Origin: an uncultured Allorhizobium sp.
GTDB lineage: Bacteria > Pseudomonadota > Alphaproteobacteria > Rhizobiales > Rhizobiaceae
Assembly: GCA_958439205.1 (NCBI GenBank)
Contig: OY288189.1
Span: 2,867,001 to 2,931,000 of the forward strand
Reading direction: 5' to 3'
DNA length: 64,000 bases
Each line of letters begins with the position of its first letter. Position 1 is the first letter of the stretch. A program made the translations under genes and the position numbers. The notes below the pieces were generated by a model. The model searched no databases. It was not told the origin of the DNA and saw nothing but the letters and a program-made list of their open reading frames with translations. Positions 1 to 9,922 of this stretch are shown piece after piece.

Positions 1-798
1 GTCAGAGATGAACCCGACGGTGTCCGACATAATGACGGTGCGGCCATGCGGCAGCTTCATGCGGCGGAGCGTCGGATCGAGCGTCGCAAACAGCATGTCT
101 TCAGCCAGAACACCCGCACCGGTGATGCGGTTGAAGAGCGTCGATTTGCCGGCATTGGTATAGCCAACCAGGGCGACGATCGGATGCGGTACCTTGCGGC
201 GCTTGGCACGGTGGAGCTGGCGGGTGCGGACTACCTGTTCGAGCTCGCGCTCGAGCTTGATGATCTTGTCCTGCAGCATACGCCGGTCGGCTTCGATCTG
301 GGTTTCACCCGGACCACCCATGAAGCCCGCGCCGCCGCGCTGGCGCTCAAGGTGGGTCCAAGAACGGACCAGACGGCCCTTCTGGTAGTTCAGATGCGCG
401 AGGTCGACCTGCAGCGTGCCTTCCTTGGTGGAGGCGCGGCGACCGAAGATTTCGAGGATCAGGCCCGTGCGGTCGATGACCTTGGCGCCCCATTCCTTTT
501 CGAGATTGCGCTGCTGAACAGGGGTGAGCGGATGATCGACGATGACGAGGCCCGCGTCGAACTCGTCGAGCAGCGCCTTCACTTCGGCGATCTTGCCGGA
601 TCCCATGAGTGTTGCCGGTCGAGGCTGGCTGACCGTGACAATCAAGCCCTGAACGATGGTGAGATCGATGGCGCGAGCAAGGCCGATCGCCTCTTCGAGA
701 CGCGCTTCATTCGAGCGGCTCGGGGCCGGCGGCGCGCCTTCGGGAAGAGGCTGCGCCTTTGCCTGCTTCAGGACAGGAACGAGCACGAGCGCCCGCAT
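1..798 (-). CDS. hflX: GTPase HflX (C-terminus cut by window edge)
   Basis: Ribosome-associated GTPase of the Obg/HflX superfamily, known to bind and split stalled ribosomes. The 266 codons present hold the N-terminal HflX domain, the glycine-rich family signature GGAGFMGGPGETQ, a coiled-coil stretch, and the G domain with the P-loop GYTNAGKST, the G2 segment and the G3 motif DTVGF; the rest lies left of position 1. The start chosen is the only in-frame ATG; coding potential continues about 20 codons upstream of it, back to a stop inside the end of hfq, so a non-ATG start is possible. It follows hfq directly on the same strand, the usual hfq-hflX pairing. Identification is secure; only the start is uncertain. 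Confidence 0.93.
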   Translation of the reverse strand, partial: MRALVLVPVLKQAKAQPLPEGAPPAPSRSNEARLEEAIGLARAIDLTIVQGLIVTVSQPRPATLMGSGKIAEVKALLDEFDAGLVIVDHPLTPVQQRNLEKEWGAKVIDRTGLILEIFGRRASTKEGTLQVDLAHLNYQKGRLVRSWTHLERQRGGAGFMGGPGETQIEADRRMLQDKIIKLERELEQVVRTRQLHRAKRRKVPHPIVALVGYTNAGKSTLFNRITGAGVLAEDMLFATLDPTLRRMKLPHGRTVIMSDTVGFISD

Positions 799-865
799 GT
801 CATCCCGGCGCTTTTCGTCCTCCGGGATGATCGATTCGTTCTTTGTATCGCGGCTGGTGATGATC

Positions 866-1117
866 TCAGTCCTGTCCGGAAGAGGCTTCGTCGTTCTCGA
901 ACATCGTCATCGGCTGGCCGGGCATGATTGTCGAGATGGCGTGCTTATAGACCAGCTGGGAATGGCCATCGCGACGCAGGAGAACACAGAAATTGTCGAA
1001 GGATGTCACGACACCGGTGAGCTTCACGCCGTTGATCAGGAAGATCGTCAGCGAAATCTTCTGCTTTCGTACGGTGTTGAGGAAAAGATCCTGCAGATTC
1101 TGAGAACGTTCCGCCAT
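866..1117 (-). CDS. hfq: RNA chaperone Hfq
   Basis: Hexameric Sm-like RNA chaperone that helps small RNAs pair with mRNAs. The 83-residue protein opens with [14 protein letters not shown], contains the Sm1 segment ([13 protein letters not shown]) and the Sm2 motif YKHAIST, and ends in a short acidic tail, as in other alphaproteobacteria. It sits between the D-amino-acid aminotransferase gene and hflX, all on the minus strand; about 110 bases separate it from the upstream gene, enough for its own promoter, and its end overlaps the open frame leading into hflX. The start has ATG context and matches the family N-terminus. Confidence 0.98.
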   Translation of the reverse strand: MAERSQNLQDLFLNTVRKQKISLTIFLINGVKLTGVVTSFDNFCVLLRRDGHSQLVYKHAISTIMPGQPMTMFENDEASSGQD

Positions 1118-1229
1118 GGCGCCGCTTCTTTCTTTTTTGCCGGTGCTTTGTCGACCGGTGTGATTATTGTTTGACAGCTGGTCCGCTTGGGGAATTGGCC
1201 CCTCGCCCCTCCGCCGAAAAAACGTGGTA

Positions 1230-2093
1230 TCAAATCACCGTCTTTTCCGCAACGTCGAAAAAGGTGGAACGGATCCGTTCGGCCATGGCGCCCGGGTGGC
1301 CATTGGCGATCGGCTGGCCATCGATCTCGACGATCGGGAAGCAGATGCTGGTTGCAGCGGTGATAAAGACTTCGCGGGCCGAGAGCATCTCTTCGCGGGA
1401 GAACTCGCGCTCCTGCACGTCAATGCCAAGCTTTGCCGTCACATCCATCAGCCCGGTGCGGGTGATGCCGCGCAGGATGCCCTGTTCGGCGGGGCGGGTG
1501 ACAAGGATACCGTCCTTGTCGACAATCCAAACATTGGTTGCGGCACCTTCGGTGACCATACCCCGCGCGTCGACGTAAATGGCTTCCTGTGCGCCCTTTT
1601 CCTTCGCCGCCTGACGGGCCATGGCGTTGGGCAGAAGACCAACCGTCTTGATGTCGACCCGGTCCCAGCGATTGTCGGGAAGCGTGATTGCCTTCAGGCC
1701 CTTTTCATTCTTCGTCGCAATTACCGCCGGATCTGTGATCTTGGCTGTGATGACGAGGCTCGGCGGGGTATCCGGCGACGGATAGACGTGGTCCCGGCGG
1801 GCGACGCCGCGTGTCACCTGGAGATAAAACAGGCCGTTCTTCACCCGGTTGCGGCGGGCGACCTCGCGGATGACCTGGGTGAGTGCGGCGCGGCTCATCG
1901 GCTGTTTCATCGCCAGTTCCGACAGCGAGCGATCCAGGCGGTTCAGATGCCGGGTCAGATCGACGATGACGCCGTGGCGGATTTCACAGACCTCGTAGAC
2001 ACCGTCGGCGAATTGATAGCCGCGATCCTCGATATGCACGCCCGCCTCGGAATGCGGCAGATAGCGACCGTTGACATAGGCAATGCGCGGCAT
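1230..2093 (-). CDS. dat: D-amino acid aminotransferase (PLP fold type IV)
   Basis: Class IV pyridoxal-phosphate aminotransferase of 287 residues, the usual length for D-alanine/branched-chain aminotransferases. The segment [13 protein letters not shown] holds the lysine expected to bind PLP, and [10 protein letters not shown] is the phosphate-binding signature near the C-terminus. In this family the enzyme interconverts D-amino acids and 2-oxo acids, supplying D-Ala/D-Glu for peptidoglycan. It lies 14 bases downstream of trkA on the same strand and is followed by hfq. Substrate preference (D-alanine versus branched chain or aminodeoxychorismate) cannot be read from sequence alone; the D-amino acid call rests on overall similarity to the rhizobial genes at this locus. 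Confidence 0.88.
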   Translation of the reverse strand: MPRIAYVNGRYLPHSEAGVHIEDRGYQFADGVYEVCEIRHGVIVDLTRHLNRLDRSLSELAMKQPMSRAALTQVIREVARRNRVKNGLFYLQVTRGVARRDHVYPSPDTPPSLVITAKITDPAVIATKNEKGLKAITLPDNRWDRVDIKTVGLLPNAMARQAAKEKGAQEAIYVDARGMVTEGAATNVWIVDKDGILVTRPAEQGILRGITRTGLMDVTAKLGIDVQEREFSREEMLSAREVFITAATSICFPIVEIDGQPIANGHPGAMAERIRSTFFDVAEKTVI

Positions 2094-2107
2094 GGGGATG
2101 TGAACCT

Positions 2108-3484
2108 TCAGAAATACTGGATCGAAACGCGGAAGAGCTGTTCGACATGGCGAACGGCCTCTGCCGCTGCAAAGAGAACGACGCGGTCCTTGGCCTTGAT
2201 CTTGGTGTCACCATCGGGGCGGATCACGGTCTTGTCGCGCAGGATGGCGCCAATGCGCAGGCCCGGCGGCAATTCAAGCTCCCGGAAGGGCTTGCCGACG
2301 AGCGGTGAGGTTTCCAGCGCCTCCGCCTCGATCACTTCGGCCTTGCCCTTCTGGACGGCATAGACGGCGCGAATGCGGCCCTTGCGGACATGCTGCAAGA
2401 CGCGGGAAATGGTGACGGCGCGCGGGTTGATGTGGGCATCGATCCCGATCGACGTCGCCAGTTCGTGGAAGGACGGGCTGTTGATCAGTGCCATGCCCGA
2501 CTTGCAGCCGAGGCGCTTGGCCATGGCTGCACTCAGGATATTGGTCTGGTCGTTGTTGGTCAGCGTCACCATCAGGTCGGCATCCTGGATGTCGGCCTGC
2601 TGGAGGATGTTCTGGTCGAGTGCCGATCCGTGCAGGACGATGCCGTCCTTCAGCTGGTCGGACACCGCAAGCGCGCGCTCACGGTCGTTCTCGATGATCT
2701 TCAGGCGGGTCTTCGGCTGCATCTCCTCAATGGCGCGGGCGACGTAGTAGCCGATATTGCCGCCGCCGGCGATGACGATGCGACCGGCTTCCTGCTCTTC
2801 ATGGCCGAAAAGACCGAGCGTGCGGCGGGCGTGGTCGCGCTGGCAGATGACATAGGCGAGGTCGCCGACCTGCAGGTGGTCCTGCGAGCGCACGACATTC
2901 AGGCGACCGTTGCGATAGATCGCGCAGACTGTCGCCATGAGGTCGGGAAAGAGTTCGCTCAGCTGATTGAGCGGAGTGTCGACGACAGGGCAGTCCTCCA
3001 TGCATTCGATGGCGAGCATGGCGATATGGTCGTCGGCGAAGCGCACGATGTCGGTGGCGCCGGGGAAGGAAATGCGCCGCAAAACCATCTTGCCGACCTC
3101 GATCTCCGGCGAAATGGTCACGTCGATCGGCAGGTTGTCACGGCTGAAGAGATCGGAATATTCCGGCCGCAGATAGTTCTGCGAGCGAATGCGGGCGATC
3201 TTGGTCGGGACGTTGAACAGCGAATGGGCGACCTGGCAGGCGGTCATGTTGATTTCGTCGTAGAGCGTGACGGCAATCAGCATTTCGGCCTGGTCGGCGC
3301 CGGCCCTCGCCAGCACATCCGGATGGGCGCCGTGACCGACATAACCGCTCACATCCAGCGTCTCGGTGATATGCGAGACGAGCGAGGCGGAGGTGTCGAT
3401 GACCGAGACGTCGTTGCCTTCCTGGGAGAGCCGCTCGGCAATGCCGTAACCGACCTGGCCCGCGCCGCAGATGATGACTTTCAT
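2108..3484 (-). CDS. trkA: Trk potassium uptake system NAD-binding protein TrkA
   Basis: Peripheral cytoplasmic regulatory subunit of the Trk K+ uptake system. The 458 residues form two tandem RCK units: each begins with a Rossmann glycine motif (ICGAGQVGYGIAERL near residue 5 and IAGGGNIGYYVARAI near 235) followed by a TrkA_C domain. The membrane partner TrkH/TrkG is not in the window. It lies between ntrX and the aminotransferase gene, all on the minus strand, about 50 bases after ntrX. Length and domain order are normal for TrkA. Confidence 0.96.
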   Translation of the reverse strand: MKVIICGAGQVGYGIAERLSQEGNDVSVIDTSASLVSHITETLDVSGYVGHGAHPDVLARAGADQAEMLIAVTLYDEINMTACQVAHSLFNVPTKIARIRSQNYLRPEYSDLFSRDNLPIDVTISPEIEVGKMVLRRISFPGATDIVRFADDHIAMLAIECMEDCPVVDTPLNQLSELFPDLMATVCAIYRNGRLNVVRSQDHLQVGDLAYVICQRDHARRTLGLFGHEEQEAGRIVIAGGGNIGYYVARAIEEMQPKTRLKIIENDRERALAVSDQLKDGIVLHGSALDQNILQQADIQDADLMVTLTNNDQTNILSAAMAKRLGCKSGMALINSPSFHELATSIGIDAHINPRAVTISRVLQHVRKGRIRAVYAVQKGKAEVIEAEALETSPLVGKPFRELELPPGLRIGAILRDKTVIRPDGDTKIKAKDRVVLFAAAEAVRHVEQLFRVSIQYF

Positions 3485-3533
3485 TCTATGCTTCCTGCCC
3501 CAGGATCGGTTCTACCGGACTCGGTTCGACCGC

Positions 3534-4898
3534 TTATACGCCAAGCGACTTCAGTTTGCGATGGAGGGCCGAGCGTTCCATGCCGACGAATTCCGCCGTG
3601 CGTGAAATGTTGCCACCGAAACGGTTGATCTGGGCGATCAGGTAGTCTCGTTCGAACATTTCACGCGCCTCGCGCAGGGGCAGTGTCATGATATGGGTGT
3701 CGTTGCGGGCGGACACCTTCGGCAGCATGTCGGAAAGATCCTGCGGCAGCATTTCAGCGGTGATCGGCGCATCGGGGCTGTCGCCCTGGGCGAGGATCAT
3801 CAGGCGTTCGATGTTGTTGCGGAGCTGACGGATATTGCCCGGCCAGTCATTCGCCTGGAGGACCGCCATGGCGTCCTCGCCGATCTTGCGCTGGCGGATG
3901 CCGGCCTGCTCGGAGACCTGGCGCATGAACATGTCGACGAGGAAAGGAATGTCCTCGCGGCGCTCGGCAAGCGCCGGCACTTTCACCGGCACAACGGCCA
4001 GGCGATGAAAGAGGTCTTCCCGGAAGCGCCCCTCGGCGATCAGGCTTTCGAGATTGTAGGCGCTGGACGAGATGATGCGCACATCCACCTTGACGCGCTT
4101 GGAGCCGCCAATGCGCTCGAACTGCTGCTCGACGAGCACTCGCAGAATCTTGTTCTGGGTCTCACGCGGCATTTCACCGATCTCGTCGAGATAGAGAATG
4201 CCGCGATGAGCTTCTTCCAGAGCGCCGATGCGGCGGGGCTGACCGGGCGTGCCTTCGGTGCCGAACAGCGCCATCTCCATGCGGTCCGGCGTGATCGCCG
4301 CCGCATTCAGCGACACGAACGGCCCGACAGAGCGGGTCGAACGCTTATGGATCATGCGGGCGACCAGTTCCTTGCCGGAGCCGGAGGGGCCGAAGATCAT
4401 GATGCGGCTGTTTGTCGGCGCGACCTTCTCGATGGTTTGGCGGAGTTGCGAGACGGCGACCGAAGTGCCGATCAGTTCGATCGCGTCACCGGTGCGGCGC
4501 TTGAGTTCGGAGACCTCACGCTTGAGCTTGGAATTTTCCAGCGCGCGCTCGGCGATCAGGATCAGGCGATCGGCCTTGAAGGGCTTTTCGATGAAGTCGA
4601 ACGCGCCGCGCTTGATGGCCGAGACAGCCGTCTCGATGTTGCCGTGGCCGGAGATCATCACGACCGGCAAGTCCGGATGGCGGGCCTTGATTTCGTCGAG
4701 CAGCGAGAGGCCATCGAGCCGGCTGCCCTGCATCCAGATGTCGAGAAAGACCAGACGCGGGACACGGTCCGAAATGGCGGCAAGCGCGCTGTCGGCATCG
4801 TGGGCGGTGCGGGTCTCATGTCCCTCGTCGCTCAGAATGCCGGAGACGATCTCGCGAATGTCCTCTTCGTCGTCGACTACCAGAATATCAGAGGCCAT
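3534..4898 (-). CDS. ntrX: Nitrogen assimilation response regulator NtrX
   Basis: Response regulator paired with the kinase NtrY. The 454 residues show a receiver domain with the phosphate acceptor D53, an AAA+ domain with Walker A GPSGSGKE and Walker B LYLDEIGE, and a C-terminal Fis-type helix-turn-helix (GNISRTAEFVGMERSALHRK). The loop that carries GAFTGA in sigma54 activators is replaced by a GTEGTPGQPRR stretch, which is characteristic of alphaproteobacterial NtrX and implies that it does not contact sigma54 in the ordinary way. Its start overlaps the end of ntrY by 11 bases, so the pair is translationally linked. Confidence 0.96.
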   Translation of the reverse strand: MASDILVVDDEEDIREIVSGILSDEGHETRTAHDADSALAAISDRVPRLVFLDIWMQGSRLDGLSLLDEIKARHPDLPVVMISGHGNIETAVSAIKRGAFDFIEKPFKADRLILIAERALENSKLKREVSELKRRTGDAIELIGTSVAVSQLRQTIEKVAPTNSRIMIFGPSGSGKELVARMIHKRSTRSVGPFVSLNAAAITPDRMEMALFGTEGTPGQPRRIGALEEAHRGILYLDEIGEMPRETQNKILRVLVEQQFERIGGSKRVKVDVRIISSSAYNLESLIAEGRFREDLFHRLAVVPVKVPALAERREDIPFLVDMFMRQVSEQAGIRQRKIGEDAMAVLQANDWPGNIRQLRNNIERLMILAQGDSPDAPITAEMLPQDLSDMLPKVSARNDTHIMTLPLREAREMFERDYLIAQINRFGGNISRTAEFVGMERSALHRKLKSLGV

Positions 4899-7155
4899 AG
4901 ACCTTTTCCTTATCGCTTTCAGTGACCATGGCGGGGGCGTCTGCGCGCGGCAGGATGATGCGGATCATCGCACCCCTGCCCCGGTCGAAATCCACCGGTG
5001 CGTCGTGCAGCTCGAGCTGCCCGCCATGCTCTTCAATAATCTTCTTCACGATCGCGAGGCCAAGGCCGGTGCCCTTCTCGCGCATCGTCATGTAGGGTTC
5101 GAGAATGCGGTGCCGGTTCTCCGTCGGCAGGCCGCGGCCGTTGTCGATGACGTCGACCGTGAACCGGTCGAGTTCTTGATCGAAAGTGGAGCGGACCAGG
5201 ATCTTGCCGTGGTCGCCCAGTTCGTCCTTCGGCACCGCCTCGATCGATTCGACGGCGTTCTTGACGATGTTGCCGACGGCCTGAGCCAGCATGCGCGCGT
5301 CGAAGCTCCCCTCCAGCGGCTCGTCGCCGAAGCTCCGCTGGAATTCGATGTCGGCGCTGCCGATCTCGCGCAGGAAGACGGCGTCCGTCAGGATCTCGCG
5401 CAAGTCTGAACGCTGCTTCGTCGGCTTGGGCATCCGGGCGAAGGCGGAGAACTCGTCGACCATGCGGCCGATGTCCTCAACCTGGCGCACGATCGTGTCG
5501 GTGCACTGGTTGAAGACGGCCTTGTCATCTTCTGCGATCTGCTTGCCATAGCGGCGCTTCAACCGCTCCGCCGAGAGCTGGATCGGAGTGAGCGGGTTCT
5601 TGATTTCATGGGCGATGCGACGCGCGACATCGGCCCAGGCGGTAGAGCGCTGGGCCACGACCAGATCGGTGATGTCGTCGAGGGTGATGACATAGGAATC
5701 GACCGAGCCCCGCGTTTCTTCCCGCGTCACCTGAACATTGAGGGTGCGTTCCTTGCCGCCCCGGATCATGTTGATCTGTTCGCGATATTCGCCGCGATGG
5801 CGGACAGCCGCTTCAGCCAGCACCCGGTCGACCTCAGGTGCGACGAGCGCAAGCTTCTGGCCCATCAGTTGTTCGCCGGGCAGTGCCAGGAAGTATTCAG
5901 CAGAAGGATTGACAATCGTGATGATGCCATCGTCCTCGACGCCGATGACGGCAGCCGTAACGCCCGAGAGAACCGCTTCGATAAAGCGTCGGCGGTCGTC
6001 GACCTCGTCCTTGGCTTCCAGGATCTCATCCCGCTGCGAGCGGATCTGCGAGACCATCTTGTTGAAGGTGCGCGACAGGCTGCCGACGTCGCCGTCTGCC
6101 GCGCGGACGGGCACCAGCACATTGAGATTGCCGGACGCGATGCTGTCGGCGGCACCGATCAACAGGCGGATCGGCCGCACGATGCGGTCCGCGACGGCGA
6201 TTGCGGTCCAGATGGCGGCCAACAGCACGATCAGTGCAAAACCGAGATATAGAATGGCGAACGCGATCTGGAGCGTTGTTCGGCCATCTTCCATCGACTG
6301 GTATTCGGCGGTGTTTTCTTCCATCTGGCGCATCGCCTGCATGACCTTCGGGTCAACGGCTCTGATGGTATAGAGGAAGGTTCCAGACAGGCTGTCGAGC
6401 TTGATGATGGCCCCGACGAGATTGGTGATACCAGGCGGTATCAAGGTCGGCTGACCGGCCGAGGCGCTCGCAAGCGCATCGCGGGGAATGGCCGGCAGAG
6501 GCTTTTCCGTATCGATGTCAGCCTGAGTGATCGCAGAACCATCTTCCCGCACCAGGAAGGCGCCGAGCATGCCGCGACCCCGCGCCTGGCGGGTCATCAG
6601 CTCCACGAAGCCGGTCCGATCGAGATAAAAGAGCGCGCGATTGCGCTCCAGATCGTTCGCCATCGATATCGTCTGGCCCTGGAGGTAGCTGGCATTCTCC
6701 ATCATGTAGGCCTGGGCGATGTTCATCGACGATGAAACGATCGACTGCGTTCTGATCGAGAACCAGCGATCGAGCCCGACATTGAGCGTGATCGAGGCAA
6801 AAATGGCGACAAGGATCGCCGGCGTGATCGCGATGACGGAGAAAAGCGCGACGATGCGCACATGCAGGCGCGCAGCGGCACGCCCACGGTTGCGCGCCTT
6901 GAACAGGCGCATCACTTCGCGGCCGATCAGGAAGACCAGACCAACGATGAAGAGCGAATTGATCACCGCCGACGCGACCAGCACGCGGGAGGTCGGCTCG
7001 ATCGGGGTGAGGCCCAGCAGGATTGGCAGGGTCAGGGATGCGCAGAGCAGCGCACCGCCGGCGGTCAGCAGACCAGGCAGCGCAAAGGATGCGCGGCGGT
7101 CATTTGCCAGCGTGTCCACATCTGCTGCGGCGGCGTTCTTCACGCGTGCCATCAT
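4888..7155 (-). CDS. ntrY: Nitrogen regulation sensor kinase NtrY
   Basis: Membrane histidine kinase of 755 residues. N-terminal hydrophobic helices (about residues 27-110) frame a first membrane region; a periplasmic sensor stretch follows; a further helix (around 295-320) leads into a HAMP linker (RIVRPIRLLIGAAD), a PAS domain, the HisKA motif [13 protein letters not shown] with the phosphorylated histidine, and a HATPase with GTGLGLAIVKK. It phosphorylates NtrX. It starts about 175 bases after ntrC with a tandem ATG, and a candidate promoter overlaps the end of ntrC, so ntrYX can be expressed apart from ntrBC. Confidence 0.96.
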   Translation of the reverse strand: MMARVKNAAAADVDTLANDRRASFALPGLLTAGGALLCASLTLPILLGLTPIEPTSRVLVASAVINSLFIVGLVFLIGREVMRLFKARNRGRAAARLHVRIVALFSVIAITPAILVAIFASITLNVGLDRWFSIRTQSIVSSSMNIAQAYMMENASYLQGQTISMANDLERNRALFYLDRTGFVELMTRQARGRGMLGAFLVREDGSAITQADIDTEKPLPAIPRDALASASAGQPTLIPPGITNLVGAIIKLDSLSGTFLYTIRAVDPKVMQAMRQMEENTAEYQSMEDGRTTLQIAFAILYLGFALIVLLAAIWTAIAVADRIVRPIRLLIGAADSIASGNLNVLVPVRAADGDVGSLSRTFNKMVSQIRSQRDEILEAKDEVDDRRRFIEAVLSGVTAAVIGVEDDGIITIVNPSAEYFLALPGEQLMGQKLALVAPEVDRVLAEAAVRHRGEYREQINMIRGGKERTLNVQVTREETRGSVDSYVITLDDITDLVVAQRSTAWADVARRIAHEIKNPLTPIQLSAERLKRRYGKQIAEDDKAVFNQCTDTIVRQVEDIGRMVDEFSAFARMPKPTKQRSDLREILTDAVFLREIGSADIEFQRSFGDEPLEGSFDARMLAQAVGNIVKNAVESIEAVPKDELGDHGKILVRSTFDQELDRFTVDVIDNGRGLPTENRHRILEPYMTMREKGTGLGLAIVKKIIEEHGGQLELHDAPVDFDRGRGAMIRIILPRADAPAMVTESDKEKVYGL

Positions 7156-7241
7156 TTCCCCCGGATCCGCTCGATCGGATCTTATTGACGCGGCCGCCTG
7201 GCGGTTCCCGTCGACTTTGTTTCTGCAAGGCTCGTCACACC

Positions 7242-7261
7242 GGTAGCCATGAACGGCTACC
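7242..7261. repeat. Perfect inverted repeat in the ntrY leader
   Basis: GGTAGCC, a six-base loop and GGCTACC form a perfect 7-bp hairpin about 90 bases upstream of the ntrY start. There is no T-run on either side, so it is not an intrinsic terminator of ntrC. It lies downstream of the candidate ntrY promoter and would be in its mRNA leader, or it may be an operator. Confidence 0.4.
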
Positions 7262-7307
7262 TTCCATCACGATGAGACGTGACTTTTGAGCAACGCAATG
7301 TGGCGAA

Positions 7308-7336
7308 ATTGCAACGGCGGTTCCGCAATTGTCAAG
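7308..7336 (-). promoter_or_regulatory. Candidate sigma70 promoter of ntrYX
   Basis: On the minus strand CTTGAC at 7336-7331 matches the rhizobial -35 consensus exactly and is followed after 17 bases by TGCAAT as a weak -10. The -35 overlaps the last codons of ntrC. This fits a separate ntrYX transcript inside the dusB-ntrBC-ntrYX cluster. The -10 is poor, so this remains a candidate. Confidence 0.35.
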
Positions 7337-8783
7337 CGGAGCGGGAGCTTCGATAGACCGAGACGCCCAGCTCCCGGATCTTCTTGCGCAGCGTGTTGCG
7401 ATTGAGGCCGAGCAGATCGGCTGCCTTGATCTGATTGCCGCGGGTGGCGGTCAGGGCCGCGAGAATCAGCGGATATTCCATTTCCGTCAGAACACGGTCG
7501 TAGAGGCCCGACGGCGGGAGGGCATCGCCGAATGATGCGAAGTAGGTCCGCATGTTCTCCTCGACGGCCTGCGAGATCGTCATCGTGCCCGAGGGCATGC
7601 CGACCTTGGCGATTGGGCTGTCGGAGACATCGGCACGCAGTTCCTGCTCGACGATTTCGCGTGCGATCACATCCTGTGGATAAAGCGCCATGAGGCGGCG
7701 GACCACATTTTCAAGCTCGCGGACATTACCCGGCCAGGCATAGGACTTCATCACTTCGAGCGCTTCGTGGTCGAAACGCTTCGAATCGAGACCTTCCTTT
7801 TCGCCCTGCTGGATGAAATGGCGGACGAGATCCGGAATGTCCTCGGCGCGGTCGCGCAGCGGCGGCAGGCGGAGCGGCACGACGTTCAGGCGATAATAGA
7901 GATCCTCGCGGAAGAGGCCCTGGTTGATCGACTGCTTCAGGTCCTTGTTGGTGGCAGCGACGATGCGGACGTCGGTGCGGATCGGGGTACGGCCACCGAC
8001 GGTCGTGTACTCGCCCTGCTGCAGGACGCGGAGCAGACGCGTCTGCGCATCCATCGGCATGTCGCCGATTTCATCGAGGAAGAGCGTGCCGCCCTCAGCC
8101 TGCTCGAAGCGGCCAGTGGAGCGGGTCTGGGCGCCGGTAAAGGCTCCCTTTTCGTGGCCGAAGAGTTCGGATTCAATCAGGTCGCGCGGGATGGCGGCCA
8201 TGTTGATGGCGACAAAGGGGCCGTTCCTGCGCTTGCCGTAGTCGTGCAGCGCCTTGGCCACCAGTTCCTTACCGGTGCCCGACTCGCCGGTGATCATCAG
8301 CGTCAGGTCCGTCTGCATCAGGCGGGCAAGCACGCGGTAGATTTCCTGCATGGCGGCCGAGCGGCCGACCAGTGGCATGCCGTCCTGCATGTCGTCGTCG
8401 AGCCGCGCCGGGCGTTTCTTCGGCTCCGACAGCGCGCGACCAATAATGGCAATCAGTTCGGTCAGGTCGAAGGGCTTGGGCAGGTAGTCATAGGCGCCCT
8501 TCTCGGAGGCCTTGATGGCGGTCATGAAGGTGTTCTGGGCGCTCATGACGAGGACAGGCAGGTCCGGCCGCGCCTTCTTGATGCGCGGCAGGAGGTCGAA
8601 AGCGTTTTCATCCGGCATCACGACGTCGGTCACGACCAGATCGCCCTCGCCTGCCGAGATCCAGCGCCAGAGGGTGGCAGCGTTCGAGGTGATCCTGACG
8701 TCGTAACCTGCGCGGCTGAGTGCCTGGTTCAGCACCGTGCGGATCGCAGCATCGTCATCTGCAACAAGGATCGTGGCCGTCAT
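7332..8783 (-). CDS. ntrC: Nitrogen regulation response regulator NtrC
   Basis: Sigma54-dependent activator of nitrogen assimilation genes, phosphorylated by NtrB. The 483-residue protein has a receiver domain with acceptor D53, an AAA+ domain with Walker A GESGTGKE, the sigma54-contact loop GAFTGA and Walker B LFLDEIGD, and a C-terminal Fis-type DNA-binding helix-turn-helix ([20 protein letters not shown]). The start [11 protein letters not shown] is placed where the receiver begins and overlaps the ntrB stop by one base (TGATG), showing translational coupling. A longer open frame upstream is only the ntrB region read in another frame. Confidence 0.97.
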   Translation of the reverse strand: MTATILVADDDAAIRTVLNQALSRAGYDVRITSNAATLWRWISAGEGDLVVTDVVMPDENAFDLLPRIKKARPDLPVLVMSAQNTFMTAIKASEKGAYDYLPKPFDLTELIAIIGRALSEPKKRPARLDDDMQDGMPLVGRSAAMQEIYRVLARLMQTDLTLMITGESGTGKELVAKALHDYGKRRNGPFVAINMAAIPRDLIESELFGHEKGAFTGAQTRSTGRFEQAEGGTLFLDEIGDMPMDAQTRLLRVLQQGEYTTVGGRTPIRTDVRIVAATNKDLKQSINQGLFREDLYYRLNVVPLRLPPLRDRAEDIPDLVRHFIQQGEKEGLDSKRFDHEALEVMKSYAWPGNVRELENVVRRLMALYPQDVIAREIVEQELRADVSDSPIAKVGMPSGTMTISQAVEENMRTYFASFGDALPPSGLYDRVLTEMEYPLILAALTATRGNQIKAADLLGLNRNTLRKKIRELGVSVYRSSRSA

Positions 8784-9922
8784 CAGTTCGTTCCCGTGGA
8801 TTTGGCAAGAGGCGCATCGTCGAGCGCCGTCTCTTTCGACATGGGCATGAGGACCCGGAAGGTGGTACGGTTCGCCTGGCTGTCGCATTCGACAATACCG
8901 CCGTGGCCGCCGATGATCTTGGCGACCAGGGCCAGCCCCAGACCGGAGCCGTTCGTCTTCGTCGTGATGAAGGGATCGAAGAGATGCGGCAGGAGATCGG
9001 ACGGCACGCCTGGCCCATTGTCATGGACGCAGAATTCGAGTGGCAGCGAGATCTTCTCGCGCGAGCCCGCGACCGAGAGGCGAATGCCCGGGCGATAGGC
9101 GGTGGTCAGTTGGATCTCGCCATCCGAGCGTTCGCCGATCGCTTCGGCAGCGTTCTTGACGAGGTTGAGAAAGACCTGCACCAGCTGGTCACGGTTGGCG
9201 AAGACCGGTGGCAGCGAGGGGTCGTAATTCTCGGTGATGCGGATGTTGCGGGCAAAGCCTGCCTTGGCGACCGCTTTCACTTGATCGAGGACCGAGTGGA
9301 TATTGATGGACTGACGGTCGACCGGGCGCTCGTCGGAGAAGACCTCCATGCGGTCGACCAGCGAGACGATCCGGTCGGTCTCGTCGCAGATCAGACGGGT
9401 CAGCGCACGGTCTTCGTCGGTGACCGCTGTCTCGAGCAATTGGGCTGCCCCACGGATGCCGGACAGCGGGTTCTTGATTTCGTGCGCGAGCATGGAGGCA
9501 AGACCGGTGACGGAGCGGGCCGCGGCTCGATGGGTCAACTGGCGGTCGATCTTGTCGGCCATGGAGCGTTCCTGGAAGACCACCACGACATTGCCGGGCT
9601 GACTCAAGACCGGCGCCACATAAAGGTCGACCAACTTTTCCTGGCCGAGGCGCGGCGAACTCAGGTCGACGCGGTATTCATTCACAGGGGCGCGGCGTTC
9701 ACGCACCTGCTCAATCAGCGACAGCAGCGGACTGCCGAAGGGAATGAAGGTCGAGATGCGGTAGCGCGCCAGATGGGAAGCACTCGCGCCGAAAAAGGCT
9801 TCCGCCTCCCAATTGGCGAATGCGATATGGCCGTTTGCGTCGACCATCACCACCGGGTTCTGGATGGCGTTCAGCACGGCCATGGCAAGGCCATTGGTGC
9901 CCGCGTTGTCGTTCGCCGTCAT
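8783..9922 (-). CDS. ntrB: Nitrogen regulation sensor kinase NtrB
   Basis: Cytosolic bifunctional kinase/phosphatase for NtrC, controlled in the family by PII proteins. The 379 residues have an N-terminal PAS domain (about 15-115), the HisKA box [13 protein letters not shown] with the phosphorylated histidine, and a HATPase domain with N, G1 (DNGPGVP) and G2 (GSGLGLALV) boxes. Its ATG overlaps the dusB stop codon as ATGA and its own stop overlaps ntrC, so dusB-ntrB-ntrC is one coupled operon. No membrane segments are seen. Confidence 0.96.
   Translation of the reverse strand: MTANDNAGTNGLAMAVLNAIQNPVVMVDANGHIAFANWEAEAFFGASASHLARYRISTFIPFGSPLLSLIEQVRERRAPVNEYRVDLSSPRLGQEKLVDLYVAPVLSQPGNVVVVFQERSMADKIDRQLTHRAAARSVTGLASMLAHEIKNPLSGIRGAAQLLETAVTDEDRALTRLICDETDRIVSLVDRMEVFSDERPVDRQSINIHSVLDQVKAVAKAGFARNIRITENYDPSLPPVFANRDQLVQVFLNLVKNAAEAIGERSDGEIQLTTAYRPGIRLSVAGSREKISLPLEFCVHDNGPGVPSDLLPHLFDPFITTKTNGSGLGLALVAKIIGGHGGIVECDSQANRTTFRVLMPMSKETALDDAPLAKSTGTN

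Noticed and set aside
46..927. Long plus-strand frame over hflX
   Set aside because: It is the antiparallel shadow of hflX and hfq; the minus-strand reading contains intact conserved motifs and the plus reading none. Similar shadows lie over nearly every minus-strand gene here.
7242..7261. Terminator of ntrC
   Set aside because: Perfect hairpin but no T-run on either strand, and it lies about 70 bases after the ntrC stop within the likely ntrY leader.
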